Of a stretch of DNA of 64,000 nt, positions 1-7,951 are shown piece after piece. The translations under genes and the position numbers were made by a program. The stretch is taken from positions 95,709-159,708 of the forward strand of contig CAJFUN010000039.1 of assembly GCA_904420205.1 (NCBI GenBank), written 5' to 3'. The notes beneath the pieces were generated by a model. It was not told the origin of the DNA. It ran no database searches and was given only the letters and a program-made list of their open reading frames with translations. Every line of letters starts with the position of its first letter. Positions within the stretch are counted from its first letter, which is position 1. Origin of the DNA: Candidatus Parachristensenella avicola. Lineage in GTDB: Bacteria > Bacillota > Clostridia > Christensenellales > UMGS416.

Positions 1-385
1 GGCATTGAGAACACCTTCAGCTTTGGGCCTATCCTGGTGGCGGGTGGCCGGATTGTGGACGGCTTGCCTGACCATAAGCTTTTTCGCAACAATCCCCGCA
101 GCGCCTTTGGTATGGTGGAGAACGGCCATTACGTGGGTATCCTGGTGGATGGTCGCAAACCCGGCATAAGTCGCGGCGTTACGCTGGAGCGCCTAGCCCC
201 AGGAATTCGTAGACCAGGGCTGCGTGACCGCCTATAACCTGGACGGCGGCTAGTCTACAGCCATGGCCTTCATGGGCAAGCAACTCAATGCCCACGAGGG
301 GGAAACCACCAGCGGCCCACGTCGCATCCCCGATATGTTGATCTTTGGCGCTTCCCCCTTAACGCCGGACTTAGCGGAGGAATAG
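1..385 (+). pseudogene. 3' remnant of a phosphodiester glycosidase (NAGPA/DUF2233) gene
   Basis: The gene enters from the left edge, so its 5' part is not visible. The frame starting at base 1 gives typical phosphodiester-glycosidase (NAGPA, DUF2233) sequence, including NPRSAFGM and a VDGRKPG block. An extra C in the CCCC run at 197-200 then shifts the frame; removing one C restores QEFVDQGCVTAYNLDGG. A second lesion follows: the conserved NLDGGxSTAM motif is interrupted by TAG at 251-253, one base away from CAG (Gln). The repaired frame ends at the TAG at 383-385. The family cleaves sugar phosphodiesters and is usually exported. Two independent lesions argue for a real pseudogene, although two assembly errors cannot be excluded. 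Confidence 0.75.
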
Positions 386-446
386 GCCTCCCGTCGCGGG
401 CAAGGCCGATGTTTCAGGGCCCGCCCATTCGCCCGAAGAAAGCAAC

Positions 447-476
447 AAGCCGCAGGAGTTTAAATTCCTGCGGCTT
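447..476. terminator. Bidirectional intrinsic terminator
   Basis: A perfect 11-bp inverted repeat (AAGCCGCAGGA and its complement) with an 8-base AT-rich loop lies between the decayed plus-strand gene and the convergent PHP gene. T-rich stretches flank both sides, so it can stop transcripts from either direction. Confidence 0.75.
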
Positions 477-523
477 GACCTTTCTGTCCGATTGATTATA
501 GGGGACGATCCGGCTCTTGCCTT

Positions 524-1444
524 TTATTCAAAGAAAATGGGGTTGGTCCAAGCCCGCCGCCCAGCTTCATCGATCACCACGGCGCGGATATAGCCGGTGC
601 CTTCCCAAATCTTGATGGAGCCCGAAGTAACGCTTGCCCCGTCCTCGCCCTCAATGAGGTGATACGGCGCCCGGAAATGGCGGAATTGGATGCGCTGAGC
701 CGGGGAGCATTCGATATACGCCTGCCCATCCTCCACCCGGAAATCGTAGATCTCCGGCCCGCAGGAGGAATAGAACGCGCCGGCCTTTAGCGCCTGCAGA
801 ATATCGTCTACAGTATTGGCGCTGTTCACCCGCACCCATCCATTGCAGTGCTGATGCATCTGATGGCCGTCGTCGGTGGCGACGCCGTAAATCACCTGGC
901 CCTGGGCCAGCAGTTCGTCCCAATAGGCGGCATTGGTATCCACGCCGTCTTCCATGGCGCAGCCGCTGTTCCATATTTCCATGGCAAAGTTCCCTGTTAG
1001 GCCTTCAAACTCTCGGGCTGACACACCGCTCCACTGGGGATGGCAGTAGATCGTCATGTTGCCGTTATCATGGAGCATATCCAGCATTTGCTGGCACTCA
1101 GCAGCTGTGGTGATTTGGGCGCTTTCAAAGCGCTGATCTTGTAAAAAGCCGTTTCCCCGCTCCTTCTCCGGCCCGATCGTTACGATATGGTGGCAGTGGA
1201 TGCCAGGGCCCGGGAGGTTGCGGTCCATCTCCATGCCGGGAATGATGGTAACGCCGGCATCTGGCGCAAAGTTAGCGTAATTATACACCCGATGGTCGGT
1301 CAGCGCCATAAAATCATAGCCGTGCTGCGCATGGTAGCGGATCGTCTCCTCCGGCGTACCGGCGCCGTCTGATCGCGTGGTGTGGCAATGAAGCGCCCCT
1401 TTAAGAAGCTTGGCTCCGTGGGTAAAAGCTGCCTGACGAATCAT
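524..1444 (-). CDS. PHP-domain metal-dependent hydrolase
   Basis: This is a predicted 306-residue cytoplasmic phosphoesterase of the PHP superfamily (related to the DNA polymerase III PHP domain and histidinol phosphatase). Metal ligands are visible in the usual order: HCH at residues 19-21 with D26, DH at 50-51, E72, HCH at about 83-85, a His in YCHPQWSG and the late DDGH. The ATG at 1444 is chosen over a longer reading because AAGGAGG sits just upstream and the HxH motif normally lies near the N-terminus. The C-terminal 60 residues look like a small beta domain. The substrate cannot be deduced: nothing nearby points to DNA polymerase or histidine synthesis. The gene is transcribed alone and divergently from the repeat protein at 1607. 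Confidence 0.85.
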   Translation of the reverse strand: MIRQAAFTHGAKLLKGALHCHTTRSDGAGTPEETIRYHAQHGYDFMALTDHRVYNYANFAPDAGVTIIPGMEMDRNLPGPGIHCHHIVTIGPEKERGNGFLQDQRFESAQITTAAECQQMLDMLHDNGNMTIYCHPQWSGVSAREFEGLTGNFAMEIWNSGCAMEDGVDTNAAYWDELLAQGQVIYGVATDDGHQMHQHCNGWVRVNSANTVDDILQALKAGAFYSSCGPEIYDFRVEDGQAYIECSPAQRIQFRHFRAPYHLIEGEDGASVTSGSIKIWEGTGYIRAVVIDEAGRRAWTNPIFFE

Positions 1445-1478
1445 GTTTTCTCCTCCTTGTGGATCTGATCCCGCTGCG

Positions 1479-1507
1479 ATTATACCATACTGCCCGTCCG
1501 TTGGCAC
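1479..1507 (-). promoter_or_regulatory. Probable promoter of the PHP gene
   Basis: On the minus strand TATAAT (1484-1479) is preceded by TGG, an extended -10, with only a weak -35 (GTGCCA) 17 bp upstream. It lies about 35 bp before the PHP start codon. Confidence 0.45.
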
Positions 1508-1606
1508 GGCAAATCCGCCTTGGGAACCGCATTTTCCCTCCGATCATAGGATATAGGGATGCGCGCTATCCCTGCGCGCGTACCCCAAGGAAAGGAGATC
1601 GATCCC

Positions 1607-3409
1607 ATGACCGGTATCAATGGGTTTTATCAGGAGCGCTTCCCGCCCAGCAGAATCTGCAAAGTGTTGGAGGAACCGCCTATTTCCCCCTGGCAGCTGG
1701 ACAATCCGGCCCGCGGCTGGCCCTTCCAGCTGGATTTTTCCTTTGCCGGCAAGGCTTATTGCCTGAACACCTCCACCGGCCCCGGCGGCTGCTTCCAGGT
1801 GGAGGATACCCCGCTGGACGACGGCACGGGGCGAACCATCGCCGACCTGCTTGCTCAGGGACACCCGGATTTTCCCTGGAACGGGAATCACTTCCCCATC
1901 ACCATCCGGGAGCAGTCCGTTCCTGGAAGCCGTCTGGAAGCCATCCGCGTGGACAACGGCTGCCCCGGGCAAAACATCTTGACGGCGCAGGGCGACTGCG
2001 TCGTCTTCCGTTACCGCCGCGGGTATCCCGTTGCCCGGGCTGTTTTTACCCGAGATTTCTTTGGTTTAAAGGCATGTTCCGATGAATATGCTGCGCCCCC
2101 GGTCAATCAGGCGGTTCCATTGGATCAGCGCGTGCCCTTCCGCGTGGAACTGTGCTATGAAACCGGGCTTTCCGGCCAGGAGCAGCTCTGCCTAACCGCG
2201 CGGTTTGGGGATGCTCAGAGCCATATCAACATCCCGCAAGGACAAGGCCGCTATGACGCCGTGAGCTTTCTTTTTACTTTGCCGGAGGCGGCGGGGATCT
2301 CGCTGACCAATCTCACCCTGAACGGCGCCCGTATCCCGGACGCCTCTGCCGCACGGCCCGGCCACTGCGTGGCTATGCTGCCTGCCGACTATGCGCCCGC
2401 TAACAGCCCCTTTACGCTGGAAGGATATGCCGCCTTTACCCAAAGAGGGCGCCAAGCTGCACCCGGCGAAGCTTTCAGCTTCTCGGTTGAGCTTCTCCCC
2501 TCCCCTTACGCGCGATTTGTAAACTGCCCAAGAGGAGGGGCTTCGGATCCGCCCTGTCCTCCGTCGCCTCCGCCTTGTCCTCCGTCGCCTCCACCTTGTC
2601 CTCCGTCACCTCCGCCCTGCCCTCCGTCGCCTCCGCCCTGCCCTCCGTCGCCTCCACCCTGTCCTCCGTCGCCTCCGCCCTGCCCGCCCGGCACGTTGCA
2701 GGTGCGCGCCTATAAGCAGGTGCGCGGCGGTACGCTTCGGGCTGGACAGTTCGAGTTTGTGCTGGAGCGCAGCGATGGACTCACCATAGCGCGGGGCAGC
2801 AATGACAGCGCCGGCTGGGTGCATTTCACTTTTATCCCCCGCATCGCGCTGCATCCTCAGGGGGAATGGCTGGTCATGCGCGAGGTCCAATCCCGTTGTT
2901 CCGCGCCCGGCTGGAAGCTGGACCGCACTAGATATCAGGTCTTTGTTCGCACCTGCGATCATACTGTAATCTATCACGGACCTCAAGGCTTGCTCAGCGG
3001 CGTACCGGTCTTTACCAATACATTCCGTAAAGGGCCGTCCATCAGCGGTATGAAGCGCACGCCTACAGGCCGTCCAGTACCCGGCTGGCGAATCCTGCTG
3101 CACCGGGAGCAGGATCGGGAGGATGCGCCGCCCTTCCGCTCCCAGGTTACCGACTGCCGCGGCAGATATTGCTTTGACGGGCTTCCCCGTGGACGCTACC
3201 GAATCACCGAGGCGCCCAGGGAAGGTTGGCAGAGCGTCGGCTGTAATCGATATGTTGTGACGCTGAAAAATGAACCGGTATGCGGTATTGACTTTATCAA
3301 CGAACGCATTATGCCACCTTGCCCTCCTTGGCCTGAGGATAGCTGCCAGGGTTACCGTCCCAGCTGCCTGCCGCCCAGGGATGAAAACCCCTTCTGTCCG
3401 CCATACTAA
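1607..3409 (+). CDS. Cysteine/proline-repeat protein with pilin-like and Cna-B-like domains
   Basis: The 600-residue product starts at the ATG preceded by AAGGAG (1592-1597). The N-terminal 300 residues are an unrecognised cysteine-containing region. Then come six exact CPPSPPP heptads (residues about 317-358), a beta domain like the streptococcal pilin isopeptide-linkage fold (about 362-470), and a Cna-B/SpaA-type domain (GRYCFDGLPRGRYRITEAP, about 480-565). A proline/cysteine-rich tail follows. Such modules usually belong to surface or coat proteins, yet there is no signal peptide, no membrane segment and no LPxTG motif. Export by an unusual route, or assembly inside a mother cell as a spore-coat protein, are both possible. 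The neighbouring 58-residue gene starts 17 bp after the stop and is probably co-transcribed. Confidence 0.75.
   Translation: MTGINGFYQERFPPSRICKVLEEPPISPWQLDNPARGWPFQLDFSFAGKAYCLNTSTGPGGCFQVEDTPLDDGTGRTIADLLAQGHPDFPWNGNHFPITIREQSVPGSRLEAIRVDNGCPGQNILTAQGDCVVFRYRRGYPVARAVFTRDFFGLKACSDEYAAPPVNQAVPLDQRVPFRVELCYETGLSGQEQLCLTARFGDAQSHINIPQGQGRYDAVSFLFTLPEAAGISLTNLTLNGARIPDASAARPGHCVAMLPADYAPANSPFTLEGYAAFTQRGRQAAPGEAFSFSVELLPSPYARFVNCPRGGASDPPCPPSPPPCPPSPPPCPPSPPPCPPSPPPCPPSPPPCPPSPPPCPPGTLQVRAYKQVRGGTLRAGQFEFVLERSDGLTIARGSNDSAGWVHFTFIPRIALHPQGEWLVMREVQSRCSAPGWKLDRTRYQVFVRTCDHTVIYHGPQGLLSGVPVFTNTFRKGPSISGMKRTPTGRPVPGWRILLHREQDREDAPPFRSQVTDCRGRYCFDGLPRGRYRITEAPREGWQSVGCNRYVVTLKNEPVCGIDFINERIMPPCPPWPEDSCQGYRPSCLPPRDENPFCPPY
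2555..2680 (+). repeat. 21-bp coding minisatellite, 6 units (CPPSPPP)
   Basis: Six in-frame 21-bp units each encode CPPSPPP and differ only at synonymous third positions (TGT/TGC, CCG/CCT/CCA). Copy number could change by slipped-strand mispairing without breaking the frame. Long antisense open frames across this stretch are by-products of the repeat. Confidence 0.95.
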
Positions 3410-3426
3410 CGGCGGAGGTGAACGTC

Positions 3427-3603
3427 ATGAAGGAAAAATCCAAGTGCGGCTGCGGCCGCAAAAAGCCCACCGAGAAAGGGGTAAAAACCGGCTCGACCTT
3501 GGCCCGGCAAAGCGGCCGGGATGTGCCCTCCGATGTGCAGGGAAGCTATACCGGTGCCCCGGTTGCAGATCAGCATCCTGTGCAGGATGCCGACGACCTA
3601 TAA
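3427..3603 (+). CDS. Small hypothetical protein, 58 residues
   Basis: The ATG at 3427 is preceded at 8 bases by GGAGG; an in-frame GTG at 3418 overlaps that site and is rejected. The protein begins with a short Lys/Cys-rich segment (KCGCGRKK), then an unstructured stretch, and ends in an acidic tail (PVQDADDL). It has no membrane segment or signal peptide. I do not recognise a family. It sits 17 bp behind the repeat protein and immediately before a strong terminator, so it is the second and last gene of that transcript. Its good ribosome binding site and this position support a real gene. Confidence 0.65.
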   Translation: MKEKSKCGCGRKKPTEKGVKTGSTLARQSGRDVPSDVQGSYTGAPVADQHPVQDADDL

Positions 3604-3618
3604 GGCCTTCCCTGTGTC

Positions 3619-3656
3619 ACGCGCCGCCTGGCTTCAGGCGGCGCGTCGTCTTTGTT
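3619..3656 (+). terminator. Intrinsic terminator
   Basis: A perfect 12-bp GC-rich stem (ACGCGCCGCCTG) with a GCTT loop, followed by CGTCTTTGTTT, lies 15 bp after the small protein. It separates this operon from phoH. Confidence 0.9.
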
Positions 3657-3686
3657 TCGGCTTTATCCCGCATGTCCCAGCAGCCG

Positions 3687-3716
3687 GTGACAATGGCCGT
3701 AATCCTGTGCTATAAT
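3687..3716 (+). promoter_or_regulatory. phoH promoter
   Basis: GTGACA, an 18-bp spacer and a perfect TATAAT preceded by TGC (extended -10). The leader is about 78 bases long up to the phoH ATG at 3800. Confidence 0.75.
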
Positions 3717-3799
3717 GAAAAATAGAGGCTGCGCAGAATAATGCCGCATGACCTTTGGTCGGTTCGCCGAGTTCGGCGGCCCATATCAAGGAGGATGCA

Positions 3800-4795
3800 A
3801 TGACACAGGATGTTTCAACGGTCATCGCTTCCGTGGAGGTGCCCAGCCAGGAAGCGATGATCGCCCTTTATGGAAGCTTTGATGAAAATATGCAGGTGCT
3901 GGAATCAGAGTGCGGCGTGAAGATCCGCGTCAGCGACCGGGAGCTGTCGGTGGAGGGCGAGGACGAACACGTGCAGGTAGCCGTCGCCGTGCTCAATAAA
4001 ATGCTGGAAATGATCGCACGAAAGGAACCGATCGATAAAAGCCGGGTGCGCTATGCCGTATCCCTGGCCCGGGAAGGGCAAGCCGACCTCATCTCCCAGA
4101 TGATGGGCGACGTGGTGCTGGTCACCCATCGGGGTAAGCAGATTAAATGCCGCACCGTCGGCCAAAAAAAGTATATCGACGCCATCCGCAAGAATGCTGT
4201 GGTCTTTGCCGTAGGCCCTGCGGGCACGGGTAAGACGTATCTTGCCATGGCCATGGCCTGCCTGGCCATTAAAAACAAAGAGGTCAGCCGCATTGTGCTG
4301 ACCCGTCCGGCCGTGGAGGCCGGTGAAAAGCTGGGCTTTCTGCCGGGCGACCTGCAGAACAAGGTGGATCCCTATCTGCGGCCGCTGTATGACGCCCTTT
4401 ATGATATGTTGGGGCAGGAAAGCTACGCCCGCCTGCAGGAAAAGGGCGTCATCGAAGTGGCGCCCATGGCCTATATGCGCGGCCGCACGCTGAACGACGC
4501 CTTCATTGTGCTGGACGAAGCCCAAAATACGACGCCCGAGCAGATGAAGATGTTCCTCACCCGCATGGGCCAGGGCAGCCGTATGGTCATCACCGGCGAC
4601 GTTACCCAGATCGACCTGCCGGCCGGCAAGACCAGCGGCCTTGTCGACGCTACCAACGTGCTCGCCCATGTCCCCGGCATTGAGATCTGCCAGCTGACCG
4701 CCAAGGACGTCGTCCGCCATGAGCTAGTCCAAGCCATCATCCAGGCCTACGAGAAGCGGGATAAAAAGCGGGAAAGGGAGCAAAGGCGGAATTGA
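3800..4795 (+). CDS. phoH: PhoH-family ATPase
   Basis: The 331-residue protein starts at the ATG behind AAGGAGG. The N-terminus (about 1-115) is the KH-like region seen in Firmicute PhoH/YbeZ proteins. The C-terminus is the P-loop ATPase, with GPAGTGKT at 139-146 (Walker A), VLDEAQN near 240 (Walker B) and TGDxTQID (sensor). It is a cytoplasmic ATPase that in other bacteria works with YbeY in rRNA processing. In most Firmicutes phoH is followed directly by pgpH, ybeY and era. Here those three genes exist but begin 13.6 kb downstream, beyond an inverted polysaccharide cluster. The coding sequence is GC-rich, and composition drops sharply to AT-rich right after its stop codon. Confidence 0.95.
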   Translation: MTQDVSTVIASVEVPSQEAMIALYGSFDENMQVLESECGVKIRVSDRELSVEGEDEHVQVAVAVLNKMLEMIARKEPIDKSRVRYAVSLAREGQADLISQMMGDVVLVTHRGKQIKCRTVGQKKYIDAIRKNAVVFAVGPAGTGKTYLAMAMACLAIKNKEVSRIVLTRPAVEAGEKLGFLPGDLQNKVDPYLRPLYDALYDMLGQESYARLQEKGVIEVAPMAYMRGRTLNDAFIVLDEAQNTTPEQMKMFLTRMGQGSRMVITGDVTQIDLPAGKTSGLVDATNVLAHVPGIEICQLTAKDVVRHELVQAIIQAYEKRDKKREREQRRN

Positions 4796-4855
4796 TTTTG
4801 AAAAACATAATGCATTGTTAAATGAATAAGTTTTATATTTAGCCCATGCAACCCA

Positions 4856-6682
4856 TTATTTATGAAGCGCTAATTTCTTATAAATCATGCGCTTAAAATT
4901 TTCAAATATTGCGATCAATTTGGGTTTAGTTGATAAAACTATTTCGCCATCTTTAGTCATGTATGATATCAATTGTTTTGCCATTTTATAATATACTAGC
5001 TTAGAATAATGATTAATATTATCGAAATAATCTGATTGCCTTTTAATGAATTGATTTACATCCAACAGGCGCACGCTTTGATTATTTGCAAATCTCTCAT
5101 TAATCAAATCATTTATTCGTTTATGCAAGATTTCTTTACCCTCAAAATTGCTATCACCATTATAGGCCAATTCAGGTAGTAAGACTATTACGACTATAGT
5201 ATTTTTATTCTTATTAACTACAGTGTTAATTATAAACTCAAGATTGTTAGCAATCATTTCAGGTGTATAGTCTATGACCTCAAATTCTTCTGCAAATCTT
5301 ATCAAATCGTTTATGGTAAACATATTGCGCGCTGTCATAACTTTTTTGCTCATATAATCGTCCCAGTTATTGGGATCAGTAATTGGTTTGTTATATAATC
5401 CAAATGGCACTAACAAACCATCTGATTTGCGTTTATATACAGATAATGTTGCGTCCATTAGAGGAGAAATACAAATATAATCATAACTATTTTGGAATAA
5501 TCCGGTTTCATATGCTTCTGAGGATATAAAACTAAATTGTTCCGAAAGCTTAAAGAGTTTTTGCCGAGATACATTAATAGTGTTAATAATATTAACAGTA
5601 TGATTATAAAAGTCCGCTTGATTGCCCATACTATCAATAAAATTGAATTCTGTTTGAACATCATTAGATAACGCTTCAATATAAGAAGCCATAACTTGCA
5701 AATCGCATGGGCCTTTTATTAGAATAGTCACATCTTTTTTCTCAACTTGGGTATCAGAAATGTCATCCACTTGCTCAATATATTCAGGTTTTCCTAATGT
5801 ATTAGATACGCTTCCAGATACCGGGGGAACTATTTCAAGTTCTGGGTAATTAAGCATAGCATATACGTACTGTTCAATTCCCATCCCCATTGTTCGACAT
5901 GAAAATACAAAATGTTCTAAGCAATTATTGCGCACTGCATAAAATCCAACAATTCCATATTCGCCATAATTGTCTTTAACCTTTACATATCCAAAGTTCA
6001 CAGTTTTATCTTTCACTAAATCAGCCAAAGCTTCTATCGTTATTCGCTTTTTAGTAAAATTCAGTTGATTGCTTCTAATGATTAGCTCATGAATTCTGTT
6101 TAAATGTTCACTAACATCATTGCCAATAAAAATCTTTATCCCACTGCTCCTGAGGAAATCTAAGTTGGAGCTGTATGATTGTGCATCTTGAAATTTTTTC
6201 TCGAGCACTTTATATTGATTTAACCTACTAAGCCCGGAATCATCTTTACCAATTTGGTCTGTCATGGCTAATATTATAGGAATAACCGTAGGGTCACCGA
6301 CCATTAAGTCTGGCATTAGAAATTCAGCTTCCCCTAAATTTGAAGGATTATCGTCAATAAACAATACGTTGCAAGGCCGTAAAGCCATCTCAGATATAAT
6401 TGATTTTATTCTTTCTCCCTTAGGATTCCAGTTAATTGATCTAAACACGAAATAATCCAGCACCTGAAATTCTCTCAATTTCTCTTCTGCTGATTCTCTA
6501 TTATTTTTTGAACATATTGAACTTATAATGCCTCGGTGAGCTAAGGTCTTGACCAAATTTATATTTTTTTCAATTTTTCTTACCGAACTGTCAATTGCTG
6601 ATAATGTACCTTCCCAAAATGTTTCATCCAGATCCCATATAATCAATTTAATCTTCTGAATGTCTTTTACATCGAATTTCAT
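4856..6682 (-). CDS. FkbH-like HAD-IIIC / GNAT / SGNH-like fusion protein
   Basis: The 608-residue product starts at ATG 6682, 8 bases after AAGGGG; the upstream GTG would overlap that site. Residues about 10-150 are a HAD-IIIC (FkbH) domain with the nucleophile motif WDLDETFW and FIDDNPSN. Residues about 170-290 resemble the GNAT-like half of FkbH proteins. The C-terminal part (about 320-570) resembles an SGNH/GDSL-type fold, ending with a candidate catalytic Asp/His in DNINHYSKLVYYK. FkbH proteins load a glyceryl unit from 1,3-bisphosphoglycerate onto an acyl carrier protein, but no carrier protein gene is present. In this setting it may decorate the polysaccharide (inference). It is the last gene of the island operon, is strongly AT-rich and converges on phoH. 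Confidence 0.7.
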   Translation of the reverse strand: MKFDVKDIQKIKLIIWDLDETFWEGTLSAIDSSVRKIEKNINLVKTLAHRGIISSICSKNNRESAEEKLREFQVLDYFVFRSINWNPKGERIKSIISEMALRPCNVLFIDDNPSNLGEAEFLMPDLMVGDPTVIPIILAMTDQIGKDDSGLSRLNQYKVLEKKFQDAQSYSSNLDFLRSSGIKIFIGNDVSEHLNRIHELIIRSNQLNFTKKRITIEALADLVKDKTVNFGYVKVKDNYGEYGIVGFYAVRNNCLEHFVFSCRTMGMGIEQYVYAMLNYPELEIVPPVSGSVSNTLGKPEYIEQVDDISDTQVEKKDVTILIKGPCDLQVMASYIEALSNDVQTEFNFIDSMGNQADFYNHTVNIINTINVSRQKLFKLSEQFSFISSEAYETGLFQNSYDYICISPLMDATLSVYKRKSDGLLVPFGLYNKPITDPNNWDDYMSKKVMTARNMFTINDLIRFAEEFEVIDYTPEMIANNLEFIINTVVNKNKNTIVVIVLLPELAYNGDSNFEGKEILHKRINDLINERFANNQSVRLLDVNQFIKRQSDYFDNINHYSKLVYYKMAKQLISYMTKDGEIVLSTKPKLIAIFENFKRMIYKKLALHK

Positions 6683-6694
6683 AACACACACCCC

Positions 6695-7891
6695 TTACAC
6701 TATTGTCTTTTCCTTTGTGCAAAGATAAATGCAAGTTGTAACCATGAGTTTAATTACATTTGCAATTAATGCCGCGACACAAAATCCCATTAAGCCAAAA
6801 TATTTCAATAAAATAAATGACAGCATAATATAGCTAATGGTTGCAAATCCATTAATACAGATTTGCCATTTAACATCAAAAAACTTTAAAACAAATGGTG
6901 TAATAATTGTTGTTAACGATTCTACCACAATTGTTGCAGATGTTATATGGACGTATTTCATAGCCTCATTCGCAACGTTTGGATAAAGAAAAGCTAAAAT
7001 AGGTTGGCTTATAAGCATTATGAGAATATATCCTATTACGCAAACAATTGCTCCTATTAAATAAGCCCATCTGAACAAAGCATCAGGCTTTTTGCTTATT
7101 TTGGATAAATAGCTAAGAGCAACACTATTCATCGGAGATATAACCATAGAAGCTATTTTTCCTAAAATTGTAGCTGCATAATAAACTGATACCATTGTTC
7201 CACCTAAAAGTGGATATAACAACATTTTATCCGCATAACTAATAGCCCGCGCTAATATAGCCGCTATTAAAAGAAGCATTGTATCTCGTGTTACCAGCCT
7301 CCACAATTTTGTTTTATGCAAAGGCTCTTGGCATATCTCGCTATTTTTTATTATATATGCATAACTCATAAGAATCCCGAAAATATATATTAGCTGCCAA
7401 TATCCACATAATCTAAATAGAAAATATCCTGCTAAATAACCTACTACCAGAAACAAGTTATTAAAAAGGATACCCCGAAAATTTAATTTTATCCTAAATA
7501 CAACGATATGATATTCTCTACCTAACCATAATATTGCTGTAAATACAACAAGTATAATGTCCAGAATACCTGAACAGTTATAATAGTAGCAAGAACATAT
7601 AAAAATTATAATTGCATTTATAGTTTCCAATATAACCAATATAAGGGAAAAATCTCCTTTGTAATTTTCTTGCTTATATTGTTCCTCATACATTAATCTT
7701 ATATTATTTAAAACATTTCCCATGGTACTAGGAATAACGTTAAGCACAGCTATAATCGTAATAATTAAACCATATTTTTCTTCTCCAACATATGAAGCAA
7801 TTGATGGCAAAATAATTAATTGTAAAGCCGCCGTTGGTATGGCTGCAGATACAATATTTAATATCATATCAAACATAACTTTTTTCTTCAA
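6695..7891 (-). CDS. Wzx-type polysaccharide flippase
   Basis: The 398-residue, highly hydrophobic protein has about 12 predicted membrane segments and the shape of the MOP-superfamily (polysaccharide transporter/Wzx) flippases, with the short basic N-terminus and the early SIASYVGEEKYG loop. It should flip lipid-linked repeat units across the membrane for the Wzy polymerase encoded just upstream in the operon. The best start is a TTG at 7891 with AGGAGG 9 bases upstream; the first internal ATG has no comparable site. It is separated by 12 bp from the fkbH-like gene and is very AT-rich (about 30% GC by eye), unlike the sugar-synthesis genes of the same operon. Confidence 0.85.
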   Translation of the reverse strand: MKKKVMFDMILNIVSAAIPTAALQLIILPSIASYVGEEKYGLIITIIAVLNVIPSTMGNVLNNIRLMYEEQYKQENYKGDFSLILVILETINAIIIFICSCYYYNCSGILDIILVVFTAILWLGREYHIVVFRIKLNFRGILFNNLFLVVGYLAGYFLFRLCGYWQLIYIFGILMSYAYIIKNSEICQEPLHKTKLWRLVTRDTMLLLIAAILARAISYADKMLLYPLLGGTMVSVYYAATILGKIASMVISPMNSVALSYLSKISKKPDALFRWAYLIGAIVCVIGYILIMLISQPILAFLYPNVANEAMKYVHITSATIVVESLTTIITPFVLKFFDVKWQICINGFATISYIMLSFILLKYFGLMGFCVAALIANVIKLMVTTCIYLCTKEKTIV

Positions 7892-7951
7892 CCACTAACT
7901 TCCTCCTTACATTTATTAATAATGCGCATGCCTTCAATCGCTTTTTATTTT

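Noticed and set aside
2475..2694. Long antisense open frames across the proline repeat
   Set aside because: They are mirror images of the 21-bp repeat, have no ribosome binding site and encode only low-complexity sequence.
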